DNA of 64,000 nucleotides from QHVT01 sp036389275 (GTDB lineage Bacteria > Acidobacteriota > Thermoanaerobaculia > Gp7-AA8), in assembly GCA_036389275.1 (NCBI GenBank), contig DASVQE010000104.1, positions 1 through 64,000 on the forward strand, written 5' to 3'. Made by a program: the position numbers and the translations under genes. Position 1 is the first letter of the stretch. Every line of letters begins with the position of its first letter. This document shows, piece by piece, positions 50,601 through 57,623 of the stretch. The notes beneath the pieces were generated by a model. That model was not told where the DNA came from. It made no database searches and was given only the letters and a program-made list of their open reading frames with translations.

Positions 50601-53600
50601 CACCGCCACCTCCGCCGATCTCGGCGTGACACTCACCGACTCGCCCGATCCGGCCACCTCCGGCACGACCGTCACCTACAACGTCGTGCTGACGAACGGC
50701 GGACCCGACGCGGCCGCGAACGCCGTGCTCTCCTTCTCGATCAGCAACGGCTCGATCACCAGCGTCACCAGCGCGTCGCTCACCTGCAACGGCAGCGGCG
50801 CCTCGGCGAGTTGCAGCGCCGCGTCGCTTCCGACGGGCAGCTACAACATCACCGTCACCGCGCAGGCAGGCTCCGGCGTGATGACGCTCACCGCAAGCGC
50901 GAGCTCCTCGACCGGCGATCCGTCGAACGCGAACAACACCGCCTCGGCGCAGACGACGATCACCAGCGCGAGCGCCGACGTGAAGGTGCTCAAGAGCGGA
51001 CCGGCATCGGCCGAGGCGCTCGACAACGTGGTGTACACCATCACGGTCCACAACCTCGGCGCGGGCAGCGCGAGCAACGTCGTGGTCAGCGACCCGACGC
51101 CGTCCGGACTGCAGTTCGTCTCGAACGTCGGCGCCTGCGCGAATGCCTTCCCCTGCAACCTCGGCACGCTGGCCGCCGGCCAGTCCGTCACCATCACCTC
51201 GACCTACCAGGTGATGCGCGAGGCGCGCGGCACGACCATCACCAACACCGCCAGCGTCACCAGCGCGAACGACACGAATCCGGCGAACGACAACGCCAGC
51301 GCCGTCACGGCGATCAACTGCAGCAACAACGCGCCGTCCATCGTGACGCCTGCTAACGGAACTACGGAAGTCCCCACTTCCGGATTTCTGCGCTGGAGCG
51401 TCGCCGGCGCCGACCGCTACGTCGTCTACCTCGGCCCGGCCGGCAGCGGCTGCACCACCGCCATCGGCGTCGTCACCGACGGCGAAGCGTTCGCGTACAG
51501 CGGCCTCGCCGGCGGCACCACCTACGAGTGGCGCGTCGAAGGGCAGGTCAACAACTGTCCGGTCGCGAGCAGCTCCTGCGCGACCTTCACCACCGCCAAG
51601 GGCTGCAGCGCGCCCGCCGCTCCGCTGCCGAGCGTGGTCGGCCAGACCACGTCCGCCAAGACGTACAGCGTGACGTGGGACGCCGTCCCCGGCGCCGCGC
51701 GCTACGAGATCGACGAAGCGACCAACGCCGACTTTGCCGGCGCCACCACCATCTCCACGACCAAGACCGAGCAGGCGTACAAGCACGACGTCGACGCCAC
51801 GAGCGCCTTCTACTACCGCGTGCGCGCCTTCAACGAATGCGCGCCGGCGGGCGTGAGCTCGCCGACGGTGCGCGTGGTCATCGTGCCGGTCGAGCCGGTG
51901 CAGCAGACCGAGCCGCCCAGCGCCACCGTGCCGGCCGGCAGCACGGAAGTCGTCGTGCAGCAGGTCTTCATCCCCGGCCGTGAGAACGAGACGCTCTTCT
52001 ACAGCGCCACCACCGATCGTCCGTGGCTGAGCGTCCGTCCGGACAGCGGCGTGCTGCCGCCGGAAGGCATCACCCTCGACGTCGTCGCCGATCCGCGCAA
52101 CCTGCCGAACGGCACCTTCACCGCCAGCGTCATCGTCACGCTCAACACCAGCAGTGCGAGCCGCGTCACCACGAACGCCGTCACCTACGTGACCGTCCCG
52201 GTCTCGGTGAACCTCGTCACGCCGGTGACGCCGGTGCAGTCGAAGCCGAGCACCTCGCCGTACGCGCTGGTGATCCCGTCGGTCGGCCATCTCGACGGCA
52301 TCGACTCGCACTGGCAGTCCGACGTGCGCGTCACCAACGCCGGCTTCCGCTCGGCGCGCTACGGCCTCACCTTCACGCCAACCGGCGGCACCGCCTCGGG
52401 CGTCAAGCAGACCGTCATCACCGTCGACGCCGGCGCGACCACCGCGCTCGACGACATCATCCGCAACTGGTACGGCGTCGGCGCATTCGGCGACGGCGCG
52501 AACGGCATGCTCGAGATCGTGCCGCTCGAAGATCCGCAGTCGACCGCGCTCGTCACCGTCGCCTCGAGCCGCACCTACAACGTCACCGGCAACGGCACTC
52601 TCGGCCAGTACATCCCGGCCCTGCCGTTCTCCGGCTTCGTCGGCCGCGCGCTGAACGGCGCGCTCCCGAACATCCTCAGCTTGCAGCAGATCGCGCAGTC
52701 GAAGTCCTTCCGCACGAACGTCGGCATCGCCGAAGCCTCCGGCAACGCGGTGTCGGTGCTGGTGAGCGTGTTCGATGACGCCGCGAAGAAAGTGCTCGAG
52801 CTGCCGCTGCAGCTCGGCGCGGGCGAACAGCGCCAGCTCAACGGCCTGCTCGCCGAGAACGGCATCGAGCTCGAAGACGGCCGCGTCGAAGTGCAGGTCA
52901 CCGGCGGCGACGGCAAAGTCACCGCCTACGCTTCCGTCGTCGACAACCACACCGGCGATCCGCTGCTCGTGAGCGGCGCGCCGCTGGCCGCCGCCTCCGG
53001 CTCGACGCGCTACGTCCTGCCGGGCGCGGCGAACCTCGACAACTCCGTCGCCCACTGGCGCACCGACATGCGCGTCTTCAACTACGCGCCGTCGCAGCAG
53101 GCGGCCACGCTGACCTTCTTCCCGCTGGGCGGCGGCGCGCCGAAGAACGCCAGCGTCACGCTGAACGCCGGCCAGGTGCTCAAGCTCGACAACGTGATCC
53201 GCACGCTGTTCGGCAGCGAGAACACCGGCGGTGTGGTGCATCTCAACACCGAGGTGCCGTCGAGCCTCGTCGTCACCGGCCGCACCTACAACGACACGGA
53301 GAGCGGCACGTTCGGGCAGTTCATCCCGGCCGTGACGCCGCAGCAGGCCACGGGACTCGGCGGCCGCACGCTGCACATCCTGCAGGTCGAAGACTCGTCG
53401 CGCTACCGCACGAACATCGGCCTCGCGGAAGTGAGCGGCAAGCCGGTGACGGTCGAGCTGCAGATCGTGCTGCCCGACTCGAAGATCACCCCGACCGTGC
53501 AGATCGACCTGCAGCCGAACGAGTTCCGGCAGTTCGCGGTCATCCGCGATCTCGGCCTCGGCAACGTCTACAACGCGCGCGTGACGCTGCGCGTCGTCGG

Positions 53601-53679
53601 CGGCGCCGGCCGCGTCACCGCGTACGGCTCGGTCATCGACGAGCTCACCCAGGATCCCACCTACGTACCGGCGCAGTAG
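44602..53679 (+). CDS. Giant secreted beta-helix / DUF11 / FN3-like protein (3025 aa)
   Basis: The product has a signal peptide (ARRVGAMASFAVLVLFVAAP, end SADSF). Residues about 30-1630 are a repetitive beta-helix, rich in Gly, Thr, Ser and Asn (NNGTVT, GGTLDGG, SGSGTFN). Residues about 1640-2230 hold five DUF11-like domains, three of which are near-identical 122-residue repeats. Then follow an FN3-like domain (ARYEIDEATNADFAGATTIS ... FYYRVRAFNEC), a BACON-like domain (ATTDRPWLSVRPDSGVLPPE) and two copies of a roughly 230-residue C-terminal module, ending DPTYVPAQ. No autotransporter barrel or LPXTG is visible. AAGAAAGG precedes the ATG at 44602. It is probably a surface-exposed or extracellular adhesin-like protein. 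Confidence 0.85.
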   Translation: MKARRVGAMASFAVLVLFVAAPHASADSFTLTSSGGNWSNTAIWQQNGLPATRTPGSLAGTLDTVALATSLYTVTLDTSTIESVLLTTTCTTFGNCVLDVASANTLKLSAGSTIGSNVNLKITGGTLDGGTLTVSSGAVVDWSSGTIQNGTLTVGFGAQVNAAGPGTMTLSGETATLNGYWYYSAGQQAFNDATTFTVGSGGNYELIESNGIFSNDSANSSITVNAGGVFQKTGGNYGTNIDPTLNNHGTVTVSVSVLAINNGTHDGTFNMTASGTGVSFNGTETFDEGLILQGAGRADLFDTITINGVVTATNLYIDRYGSLRGGTSGVLNVSGLFETHGGSFVNGLTVNNNGTFDIAGDANTGFNTNAIFNNNGTVTINLLAAGNNVEIDSGAVFNNAAGKTVTLTGDVAFLSDGTGGARIANAGTFTKSSGSQIATVDVEFNNTGSVSVINASGGLAFSRGGTHSASSFLVGTGCAVGFSGGTHSFDNVTISGSTGLAKFTGGTATVGLGGLTIGAQTLQSGGTIGGSGTLSINNKFTWSSGTQSGSGKTILDTSAHTFSAADGPLTLTGRQIENNGTLTYAPGGANLLSINSGGQLINKNIFNLSGDVTITSDGVSIPLIDNRASGTLEKNSGSGTAHIYAAVDNAGSVNIPSGQLAFNGGGTNTGTINIPAAANALRFEFGTYTLDAGTVTGINDLGSFQIAGGTVDIGSPLTLKNVELSGGTLDGDVLDISGKLTWTGGSIAGASTTNILLGATLDHTAPTTTTTLQYRTLHNYGTFNYAPGLQGLMLDGNATISNESGGVFDIKGDGALLNGGGTNTFSNLSGATLKRTAGTSSTGMRFDVPVNNSGTISNEAGGGSIIFAGGGATTGGTISTATSSDLIDFFSGTFSVSMTGNAFTGPGSVEVVGGTLQVTANANANTTLSVKSGTLTVTSPNTFQISTLNWQGGTIGGSGTKRVFAGFIDNTAPTTLAGGTLTFAGSSMNYSGDSTNFLTVNGGATFNVETGATLNLTSAGTLGGTGTLSGSGGTIVKISSGTMHVDTPVSIATGGTIGATGGILQLDGGGTISRPIDTGVSAMVDFSGGTFNLSSGSILGSGSLRISGATVNANANVTAPKLLLTAGSLAGSGAVSVDGGTWSGGDLDGSATFTVNGGKTFDLESNLTTKMLRRPFTNNGTLRVITSATTVTLDGATLTNNGTMDLQQPIDFAWTGAAGSLVVNNGGTMQQSGINSGTFLHAPFNNNGTVTISNGNFDLLGSGTHSGSFTVGTSCVLGIDGTSQALGVLSSVSGAGHVVMGATAATVDGAFNLGGKLFLSGSGTFNSASGATAGALILSGTLTGSANLTLTSSIVSSWDGGTMSGSGTTFVNGSGIDVTGNNGPMYLARDLEIGNSSTMLWNSLNGLALENGVTLTNNGTLSLLKPGPIQQGTGGGSVVNNGTTTRNSFGGTLPFAPPFTNNGTVQLVSGNISFDGGYTQDAGSTDVGAATTLSSPLTIPLNGGVLQGSGIVDANVSNSGGNVKPGTSPGLLTINGNYAQGTGGTLTVELGGTIAGTDYDRLAVTGSATLGGALVASFVNSFTPSNGNIFDVLTYSSATGTFNSETLPTFPGGGTMTSSYRPTSYRLTANSTATPTGADMQVVQSPPPPSSVAHGQNVTFTFNVTNNGPSTATNVSFSDTLSGAQLVSATSTAGTCSGTAPIVCAIGTLSSGQGAVITITANANSTGSISNAASVSASETDPNTANNNTSAALTTTVNASADLGVTVTDSPDPAASGATVTYSVVLSNGGPDAAANTLLSFSMSNGSITSVSSASLTCSGSGASASCSAASLPTGSYGITVTAQAGSGLMTLTAGASSSTSDPSSGNNTASAQTTITSAATSADLGVTLTDSPDPVASGATVTYSVALTNGGPDAAANTLLSFSISNGSITGVTSGSLTCSGSGASASCSAASLPTGSYNITVTAQAGSGVMTLTAGASSSTADPSTGNNTASAQTTITSTATSADLGVTLTDSPDPATSGTTVTYNVVLTNGGPDAAANAVLSFSISNGSITSVTSASLTCNGSGASASCSAASLPTGSYNITVTAQAGSGVMTLTASASSSTGDPSNANNTASAQTTITSASADVKVLKSGPASAEALDNVVYTITVHNLGAGSASNVVVSDPTPSGLQFVSNVGACANAFPCNLGTLAAGQSVTITSTYQVMREARGTTITNTASVTSANDTNPANDNASAVTAINCSNNAPSIVTPANGTTEVPTSGFLRWSVAGADRYVVYLGPAGSGCTTAIGVVTDGEAFAYSGLAGGTTYEWRVEGQVNNCPVASSSCATFTTAKGCSAPAAPLPSVVGQTTSAKTYSVTWDAVPGAARYEIDEATNADFAGATTISTTKTEQAYKHDVDATSAFYYRVRAFNECAPAGVSSPTVRVVIVPVEPVQQTEPPSATVPAGSTEVVVQQVFIPGRENETLFYSATTDRPWLSVRPDSGVLPPEGITLDVVADPRNLPNGTFTASVIVTLNTSSASRVTTNAVTYVTVPVSVNLVTPVTPVQSKPSTSPYALVIPSVGHLDGIDSHWQSDVRVTNAGFRSARYGLTFTPTGGTASGVKQTVITVDAGATTALDDIIRNWYGVGAFGDGANGMLEIVPLEDPQSTALVTVASSRTYNVTGNGTLGQYIPALPFSGFVGRALNGALPNILSLQQIAQSKSFRTNVGIAEASGNAVSVLVSVFDDAAKKVLELPLQLGAGEQRQLNGLLAENGIELEDGRVEVQVTGGDGKVTAYASVVDNHTGDPLLVSGAPLAAASGSTRYVLPGAANLDNSVAHWRTDMRVFNYAPSQQAATLTFFPLGGGAPKNASVTLNAGQVLKLDNVIRTLFGSENTGGVVHLNTEVPSSLVVTGRTYNDTESGTFGQFIPAVTPQQATGLGGRTLHILQVEDSSRYRTNIGLAEVSGKPVTVELQIVLPDSKITPTVQIDLQPNEFRQFAVIRDLGLGNVYNARVTLRVVGGAGRVTAYGSVIDELTQDPTYVPAQ
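49882..50979 (+). repeat. Three in-frame 366-bp tandem repeats inside the giant gene
   Basis: The start GCCGATCTCGGCGTGAC recurs at 49882, 50248 and 50614, giving an exact period of 366 bases (122 residues). Each unit encodes one DUF11-like domain (SPDP...SGATVTYSV ... SLPTGSY.ITVTAQAGSG). The copies are nearly identical in DNA, so the duplications are recent or kept alike by gene conversion. A fourth, diverged unit follows. Confidence 0.9.
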
Positions 53680-53714
53680 CGCCGCGCGAGCGAGTGGCGG
53701 AGCGACACGCTCCG

Positions 53715-53933
53715 TCACTCCTCGCGCACGCGGACGGCGCGGTAGCGCGGCTTGATCGATTCGTTGAGGTAGGTGCCGATCGACTCGGCGGCGATCAGCT
53801 CGCGATACGCGCGCGCCGGCACGTCGAGGTAGAAATAGCGTCGGCCGCTGCGGAAGCGCACCTCCAGCACGCGGTGCTCCGCGTCGTAGCCGACCGCGGC
53901 GACGGCGGAGGAGATGACGCGCTTCGTCCGCAC
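53715..53933 (-). CDS. KTSC-domain protein
   Basis: This 72-residue protein has the KTSC pattern: SSAVAAVGYDAEHRVLEVRF, then SGRRYFYLDVPARAYRELI and SIGTYLNESIKPRYRAVRV. KTSC domains are small folds found alone or attached to nucleic-acid-related proteins. The name-giving Lys-Thr-Ser-Cys residues are not all conserved here (NESIKPRY in place of the usual FN..I...Y). Function unknown. The gene is convergent with the giant gene, 35 bases apart. Confidence 0.85.
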   Translation of the reverse strand: MRTKRVISSAVAAVGYDAEHRVLEVRFRSGRRYFYLDVPARAYRELIAAESIGTYLNESIKPRYRAVRVREE

Positions 53934-54036
53934 ATGACCGGCGAAGCCAGACGCGCAGACTCATTATTTCGAAGTCGCGCATGAGTGTCTGACCGCTCGC
54001 CTTGCGCGCGCGGCGGCGCGCGCCGATATTGACCGG

Positions 54037-54585
54037 ATGCGAACACTCGTTTGCTCCGCCCTCGCACTCTCGCTGCTGCTCGCCGCCGATGCCGGCGCCG
54101 CCGGCTGGCCGCCGCCGCGCTCTCCCGTCGTGGCCGAGGCGGACGGCTACATCGACATCCCCGGCGCGGCCGTGCAGCCGCGGAAAGAGCACGTCTACAA
54201 AGCGGTCTTCAATGCCACCGCCGCGGCGGACGCGCCGTCGCATCTGATGCCGGCGCTGAACATGGCCGGCTCGGAGCTGAATGCCTTTGCCGTCGCGAAG
54301 GTGCCGTCGCGCAATGTGAAGTTCGTGGTGGTCTTCCACGGCGACGCCATCGACGGCATCCTCGACGACGCGCATTACCGCGCGAAATTCAACACGCCCA
54401 ATCCGAACCTCAAAGTGCTGCACGAGATGAAGGCGGCCGGCGTGAAGCTCTACGTCTGCGGCCAGAACCTCGCCTTCGCGAACATCGATCCGAAGTCGAT
54501 CGCCTCCGACGTCACGGTCGCCAGCGACGCGCTGATCGTGCTGATGGAGTACCAGAACGACGGCTACGCGCTCCTGAGCTTCTGA
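54037..54585 (+). CDS. Exported DsrE-family protein
   Basis: This 182-residue protein has a signal peptide (TLVCSALALSLLLAADAGAA) and a DsrE/DsrF-like fold: VYKAVFNATAAADAPSHLMP, VKFVVVFHGDAIDGILDDA, VLHEMKAAGVKLYVCGQNLA and VTVASDALIVLMEYQNDGYA. The Cys in VKLYVCGQ is the conserved position. Exported members of the family may take part in sulfur or redox trafficking, but no dsr or sox gene is near. It is followed four bases later by the epimerase-like gene. Confidence 0.88.
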   Translation: MRTLVCSALALSLLLAADAGAAGWPPPRSPVVAEADGYIDIPGAAVQPRKEHVYKAVFNATAAADAPSHLMPALNMAGSELNAFAVAKVPSRNVKFVVVFHGDAIDGILDDAHYRAKFNTPNPNLKVLHEMKAAGVKLYVCGQNLAFANIDPKSIASDVTVASDALIVLMEYQNDGYALLSF

Positions 54586-54589
54586 TTCG

Positions 54590-55600
54590 GTGAAGCTGCT
54601 CATCCTCGGCGGCACCCGCTTCCTCGGCTATCACCTGGCCGAGGAAGCGCGGGCGCGGCGGCACGAGCTCACGCTCTTTCATCGCGGCCGGCACGCGCTC
54701 GCCGAGCCGCGCGGAGTCGAGACGATCCTCGGCGACCGCGAAACGGATCTCGGCTTGCTGCAAGGGCGCCGGTGGGATGCAGTCATCGACACCTCCGGCT
54801 ACCTGCCGCGCACCATCGCCGCGTCGCTCGACGTCGAGCGCTATCTGTTCGTCTCTACCGTCTCCGTTTATGCCGACCGCGGCGTGGCCGGTCTCGACGA
54901 GAGCGCCGCGCTCGCGCGATTGAGCGCCGCGGAGCTGCAGCAGGCCGAATCCATCCATCCGTCAGGACCGATCTCCGCAACGACGTATGGAACGATGTAT
55001 GGAGGTCTGAAAGTGTTGTGCGAGCAGCGCGTGCTGGAGGCGTTTCCGCAGCGCGCGCTCATCGTGCGGCCCGGCGTGATCGTCGGTCCCTACGACTACA
55101 CCGACCGGATGACCTACTGGGTGGCGCGCATCGCCCGCGGCGGCGAAGTGCTCGCGCCGGCGCCTCCGCAGCGGCAGTTGCAACTCCTCGACGCGCGCGA
55201 CCTCGCCCGCTGGCTGATTGAGCTGCTCGAGCGCGGCGCCACCGGCACGTACAACGCCACCGGTCCGGCCACGACCATGGGCGAGCTGCTCACGACCGCT
55301 CTTCGCGTCGCGCGAAGCGGCGCCACGCTCACCTGGGTCGACGAAGCGTTCCTGCTCGACGCGGGCGTTGTGCCGTGGGTCGATCTCCCGTTGTGGCTGG
55401 CCGAGGATGCGAAGCCGCATACGCGCGGCCTCATGGCCATCGACTCGCGCAAGGCCTTCGCCGCCGGACTGCGCTGCCGGCCGCTCGAGGAGACGATCGA
55501 GGACACGTTGCGGTGGAATCAGCGCGATCGTCCGCTGCGCACCGGCCTCACCGCGGAACGGGAGCGGGAGTTGCTGGCGCGATGGCATCAGAGAGGATGA
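54590..55600 (+). CDS. NAD(P)-dependent epimerase/reductase-like protein
   Basis: This 336-residue Rossmann protein belongs to the extended SDR family. It starts at GTG 54590 with KLLILGGTRFLGYHLAEEA (the GGTxFLG nucleotide motif), continues WDAVIDTSGYLPRTI and YLFVSTVSVYADRG, and shows YGGLKVLCEQ in place of the usual YxxxK. The C-terminal half (RQLQLLDARDLARWLIELLE, TYNATGPATTMGELL) binds substrate. A related group reduces or isomerises sugar nucleotides or isoflavone-type compounds; the substrate is unknown. It overlaps the beta-propeller gene by ATGA. Confidence 0.88.
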   Translation: MKLLILGGTRFLGYHLAEEARARRHELTLFHRGRHALAEPRGVETILGDRETDLGLLQGRRWDAVIDTSGYLPRTIAASLDVERYLFVSTVSVYADRGVAGLDESAALARLSAAELQQAESIHPSGPISATTYGTMYGGLKVLCEQRVLEAFPQRALIVRPGVIVGPYDYTDRMTYWVARIARGGEVLAPAPPQRQLQLLDARDLARWLIELLERGATGTYNATGPATTMGELLTTALRVARSGATLTWVDEAFLLDAGVVPWVDLPLWLAEDAKPHTRGLMAIDSRKAFAAGLRCRPLEETIEDTLRWNQRDRPLRTGLTAERERELLARWHQRG

Positions 55601-56595
55601 CCATGAACCTGTTGTTCGCCGCGCTCCTGCTCAACGCCGCCGTCGCCGCATCCGATTTTCACGTGCGACCAATCCCGCTGCCCGGCGCCTCCGAGCGCGG
55701 CATCGCCATGGACTATCTCGCCTTCGATCCCGCCACGAAACAACTGTGGGTGCCGGCCGGCAACACCGGCGCGGTCGACGTGCTCGACACGACCACTGGC
55801 AAGATGCGGCAGATCGGCGGACTGCCGACCGCGGAGCTCACCAGCGGCGAGCGGAAGCGCGTCGTCGGCCCGTCCTCCGCCTCCGTTGGCGACGGCGTGG
55901 TCTACGTCGGCAACCGCGCCGACTCCACCATCTGCGCCTTCGGCTCGCGCTCGCTCGCGCGCGTCCGTTGCGGCCGCGTCGACTCGATGCCCGACGGCGT
56001 CTCGTACGTCGCGCCGACGCGCGAGGTGTGGGTCACCACGCCGCGCGACCGCTCGATCCGCGTGCTCGACGCGCAGACGCTGCAGGAGAAAACGAAGCTC
56101 ACCTTCGATGGAGATCCCGAGGGCTACGCGGTCGACGCGAGGCATGGGCGGTTCCTCACCAACCTCGAAGATCGCGACGAGACCCTCGCCGTCGACCTTC
56201 GCACGAGGAAAGTCGTCGCGCGCTGGAAGAGCGGCTGCGGCGAGGCTGGACCGCGCGGAATGGCGATGAGTCCCAGGGGCGAGTTGCTCTTCGTCGCCTG
56301 CACCGACAAGGTCGAGACCTTCAGCACCGGCAAGGCACCGGCGCTCCTCTCCTCCGCCGCCACCGGCAGCGGCGTCGACAGCATCGACTATGCACCGGCC
56401 ACGCGCCTGCTCTACGCCGGCGCCGCGCGCAGCGGCGATCTCACCATCGTCGCCGTCGATCGCGCCGGCCGACTGCAGGCGGCGGCGCACGTCGTCACCG
56501 CCGCGGGCGCGCGCAACGGCGTCCTCGCATCGGACGGCACGCTCTACCTCGCTCACTCGCCGGGCAGCGAGCTGCTCGCGGTCTCGGCGAAGTGA
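55597..56595 (+). CDS. Exported beta-propeller (YncE-like) protein
   Basis: This 332-residue protein has a short signal peptide (TMNLLFAALLLNAAVAASDF) and seven-bladed-propeller-like repeats: AMDYLAFDPATKQLWVPAGN, VDVLDTTTGKMRQI, VVYVGNRADSTICAFGSR, EVWVTTPRDRSIRVLDAQTL, LLFVACTDKVETFSTGK and TIVAVDRAGRLQAAAHV. The repeats match YVTN/YncE-type propellers that bind partners in the periplasm. It starts in the stop codon of the epimerase-like gene, and its stop directly abuts the stop of the regulator gene opposite. Confidence 0.87.
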   Translation: MTMNLLFAALLLNAAVAASDFHVRPIPLPGASERGIAMDYLAFDPATKQLWVPAGNTGAVDVLDTTTGKMRQIGGLPTAELTSGERKRVVGPSSASVGDGVVYVGNRADSTICAFGSRSLARVRCGRVDSMPDGVSYVAPTREVWVTTPRDRSIRVLDAQTLQEKTKLTFDGDPEGYAVDARHGRFLTNLEDRDETLAVDLRTRKVVARWKSGCGEAGPRGMAMSPRGELLFVACTDKVETFSTGKAPALLSSAATGSGVDSIDYAPATRLLYAGAARSGDLTIVAVDRAGRLQAAAHVVTAAGARNGVLASDGTLYLAHSPGSELLAVSAK

Positions 56596-56964
56596 CTACG
56601 AGCCGCGCGCCACGCGGATCAGCGCTTCCATGTGCCCGATGTACTTTTCGAACGCGCGCTTGCCGGAGGCGGTCAGCGCGTACTCGGTGCGCGGCATCCG
56701 TCCCTCGAACGACTTGCGGCACGTCAGGTAACCCGCTTCTTCCAGCTTGCGCGCGTGCACGCTGACGTTGCCGTCGGTGGTCTTGAGGATCGACTTCAGC
56801 TCGTTGAAGCTGAGCGTCGGATTGACCGCCAGCGCGCTGACGATCGCCAGGCGCGTCTTCTCGTGAATGAGCCGGTCGAAGTCGGGGATCGACGTCTCGA
56901 GCGGCTGCCGGCGCGCGGCCGGCGCCTCGGTCGTCTGCTTTTTCACTGCTGCTGATCTAGCCAC
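56596..56964 (-). CDS. Winged-helix transcriptional regulator
   Basis: This 122-residue protein has a winged-helix fold of the HTH_34 type: FDRLIHEKTRLAIVSALAVN, LSFNELKSILKTTDGNVSVH, ARKLEEAGYLTCRKSFEGR and RTEYALTASGKRAFEKYI. The first 25 residues are basic and Ala-rich (ARSAAVKKQTTEAPAARR). It overlaps the membrane-protein gene by eight bases, a common pair in these bacteria, so the regulator may control or be controlled by that protein. Confidence 0.92.
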   Translation of the reverse strand: MARSAAVKKQTTEAPAARRQPLETSIPDFDRLIHEKTRLAIVSALAVNPTLSFNELKSILKTTDGNVSVHARKLEEAGYLTCRKSFEGRMPRTEYALTASGKRAFEKYIGHMEALIRVARGS

Positions 56965-57559
56965 CGTAACTCCTTGCGATGATGAATCCGAAGATGAGAT
57001 GCAGCCCGCCGAAGCCGGCGCCGAGGAGCGCGTTGGCGACGACGGGAGACACGAAACAGGCGGCGATGCCGAGGAACATGAAACAGACGCCCATCACCGG
57101 CACGACGCGGATCGAGAACGCGCCGCTGCTGACGAACGACGCGCCGTAGAGCAGCAGCCACGTTGCCGGCAGCGGCGCGTAAAGCTGCAGCGTGGCCAGC
57201 AGATACGTGAGCGCGGCGCCGGCCACGATCGGCGCGAAGTAACTGCTGAAAAAGCGCCGCGCCGGACCGCCGGTGAACGACACTCCGGCCCGCCGCGCCT
57301 TGCGCAGCATGGCCAGTCCGGCGATGACCGCCGCCACCACCGCCTCCGCGAGCCAGATCAGCAGCCACCGCCGCGACACCGCGTACGGATGCGCCGCGAT
57401 GGCCGCCGCCAGCGCCGTCGCTCCGACCCCGACGCCGCCCCAACCGGGAATCGACGTGAACGCGCTGGCGCGCTCCATCGCCTCGCGGATGTAGCGGAGG
57501 TTGCTGAGCGCGTGCTCGTGAATCGGTGCCGGATCGGTCACGACCACATGATAGCGCAA
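56957..57559 (-). CDS. Membrane protein coupled to winged-helix regulator
   Basis: This 200-residue protein has an N-terminal soluble helix (HEHALSNLRYIREAMERASA) and six hydrophobic segments, among them WGGVGVGATALAAAIAAHPY, LLIWLAEAVVAAVIAGLAML, ALTYLLATLQLYAPLPATWL and GVCFMFLGIAACFVSPVV. The pair with an HTH_34 regulator recurs in Acidobacteriota-like genomes; the function is not known. ATG at 57559 is used, but GTG codons at 57547 or 57541 are also possible. Confidence 0.8.
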   Translation of the reverse strand: MRYHVVVTDPAPIHEHALSNLRYIREAMERASAFTSIPGWGGVGVGATALAAAIAAHPYAVSRRWLLIWLAEAVVAAVIAGLAMLRKARRAGVSFTGGPARRFFSSYFAPIVAGAALTYLLATLQLYAPLPATWLLLYGASFVSSGAFSIRVVPVMGVCFMFLGIAACFVSPVVANALLGAGFGGLHLIFGFIIARSYGG

Positions 57560-57623
57560 AGCACTTTCCGGCGTTGATCGTTTAGAATAACCATCGTCAG
57601 TCCGCGATCGGAGGCCTCAACCC

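Noticed and set aside
49882..50979. Regular direct repeats as a possible CRISPR array
   Set aside because: The period is 366 bases, the repeat is in frame and encodes a DUF11-like domain, and there are no unique spacers.
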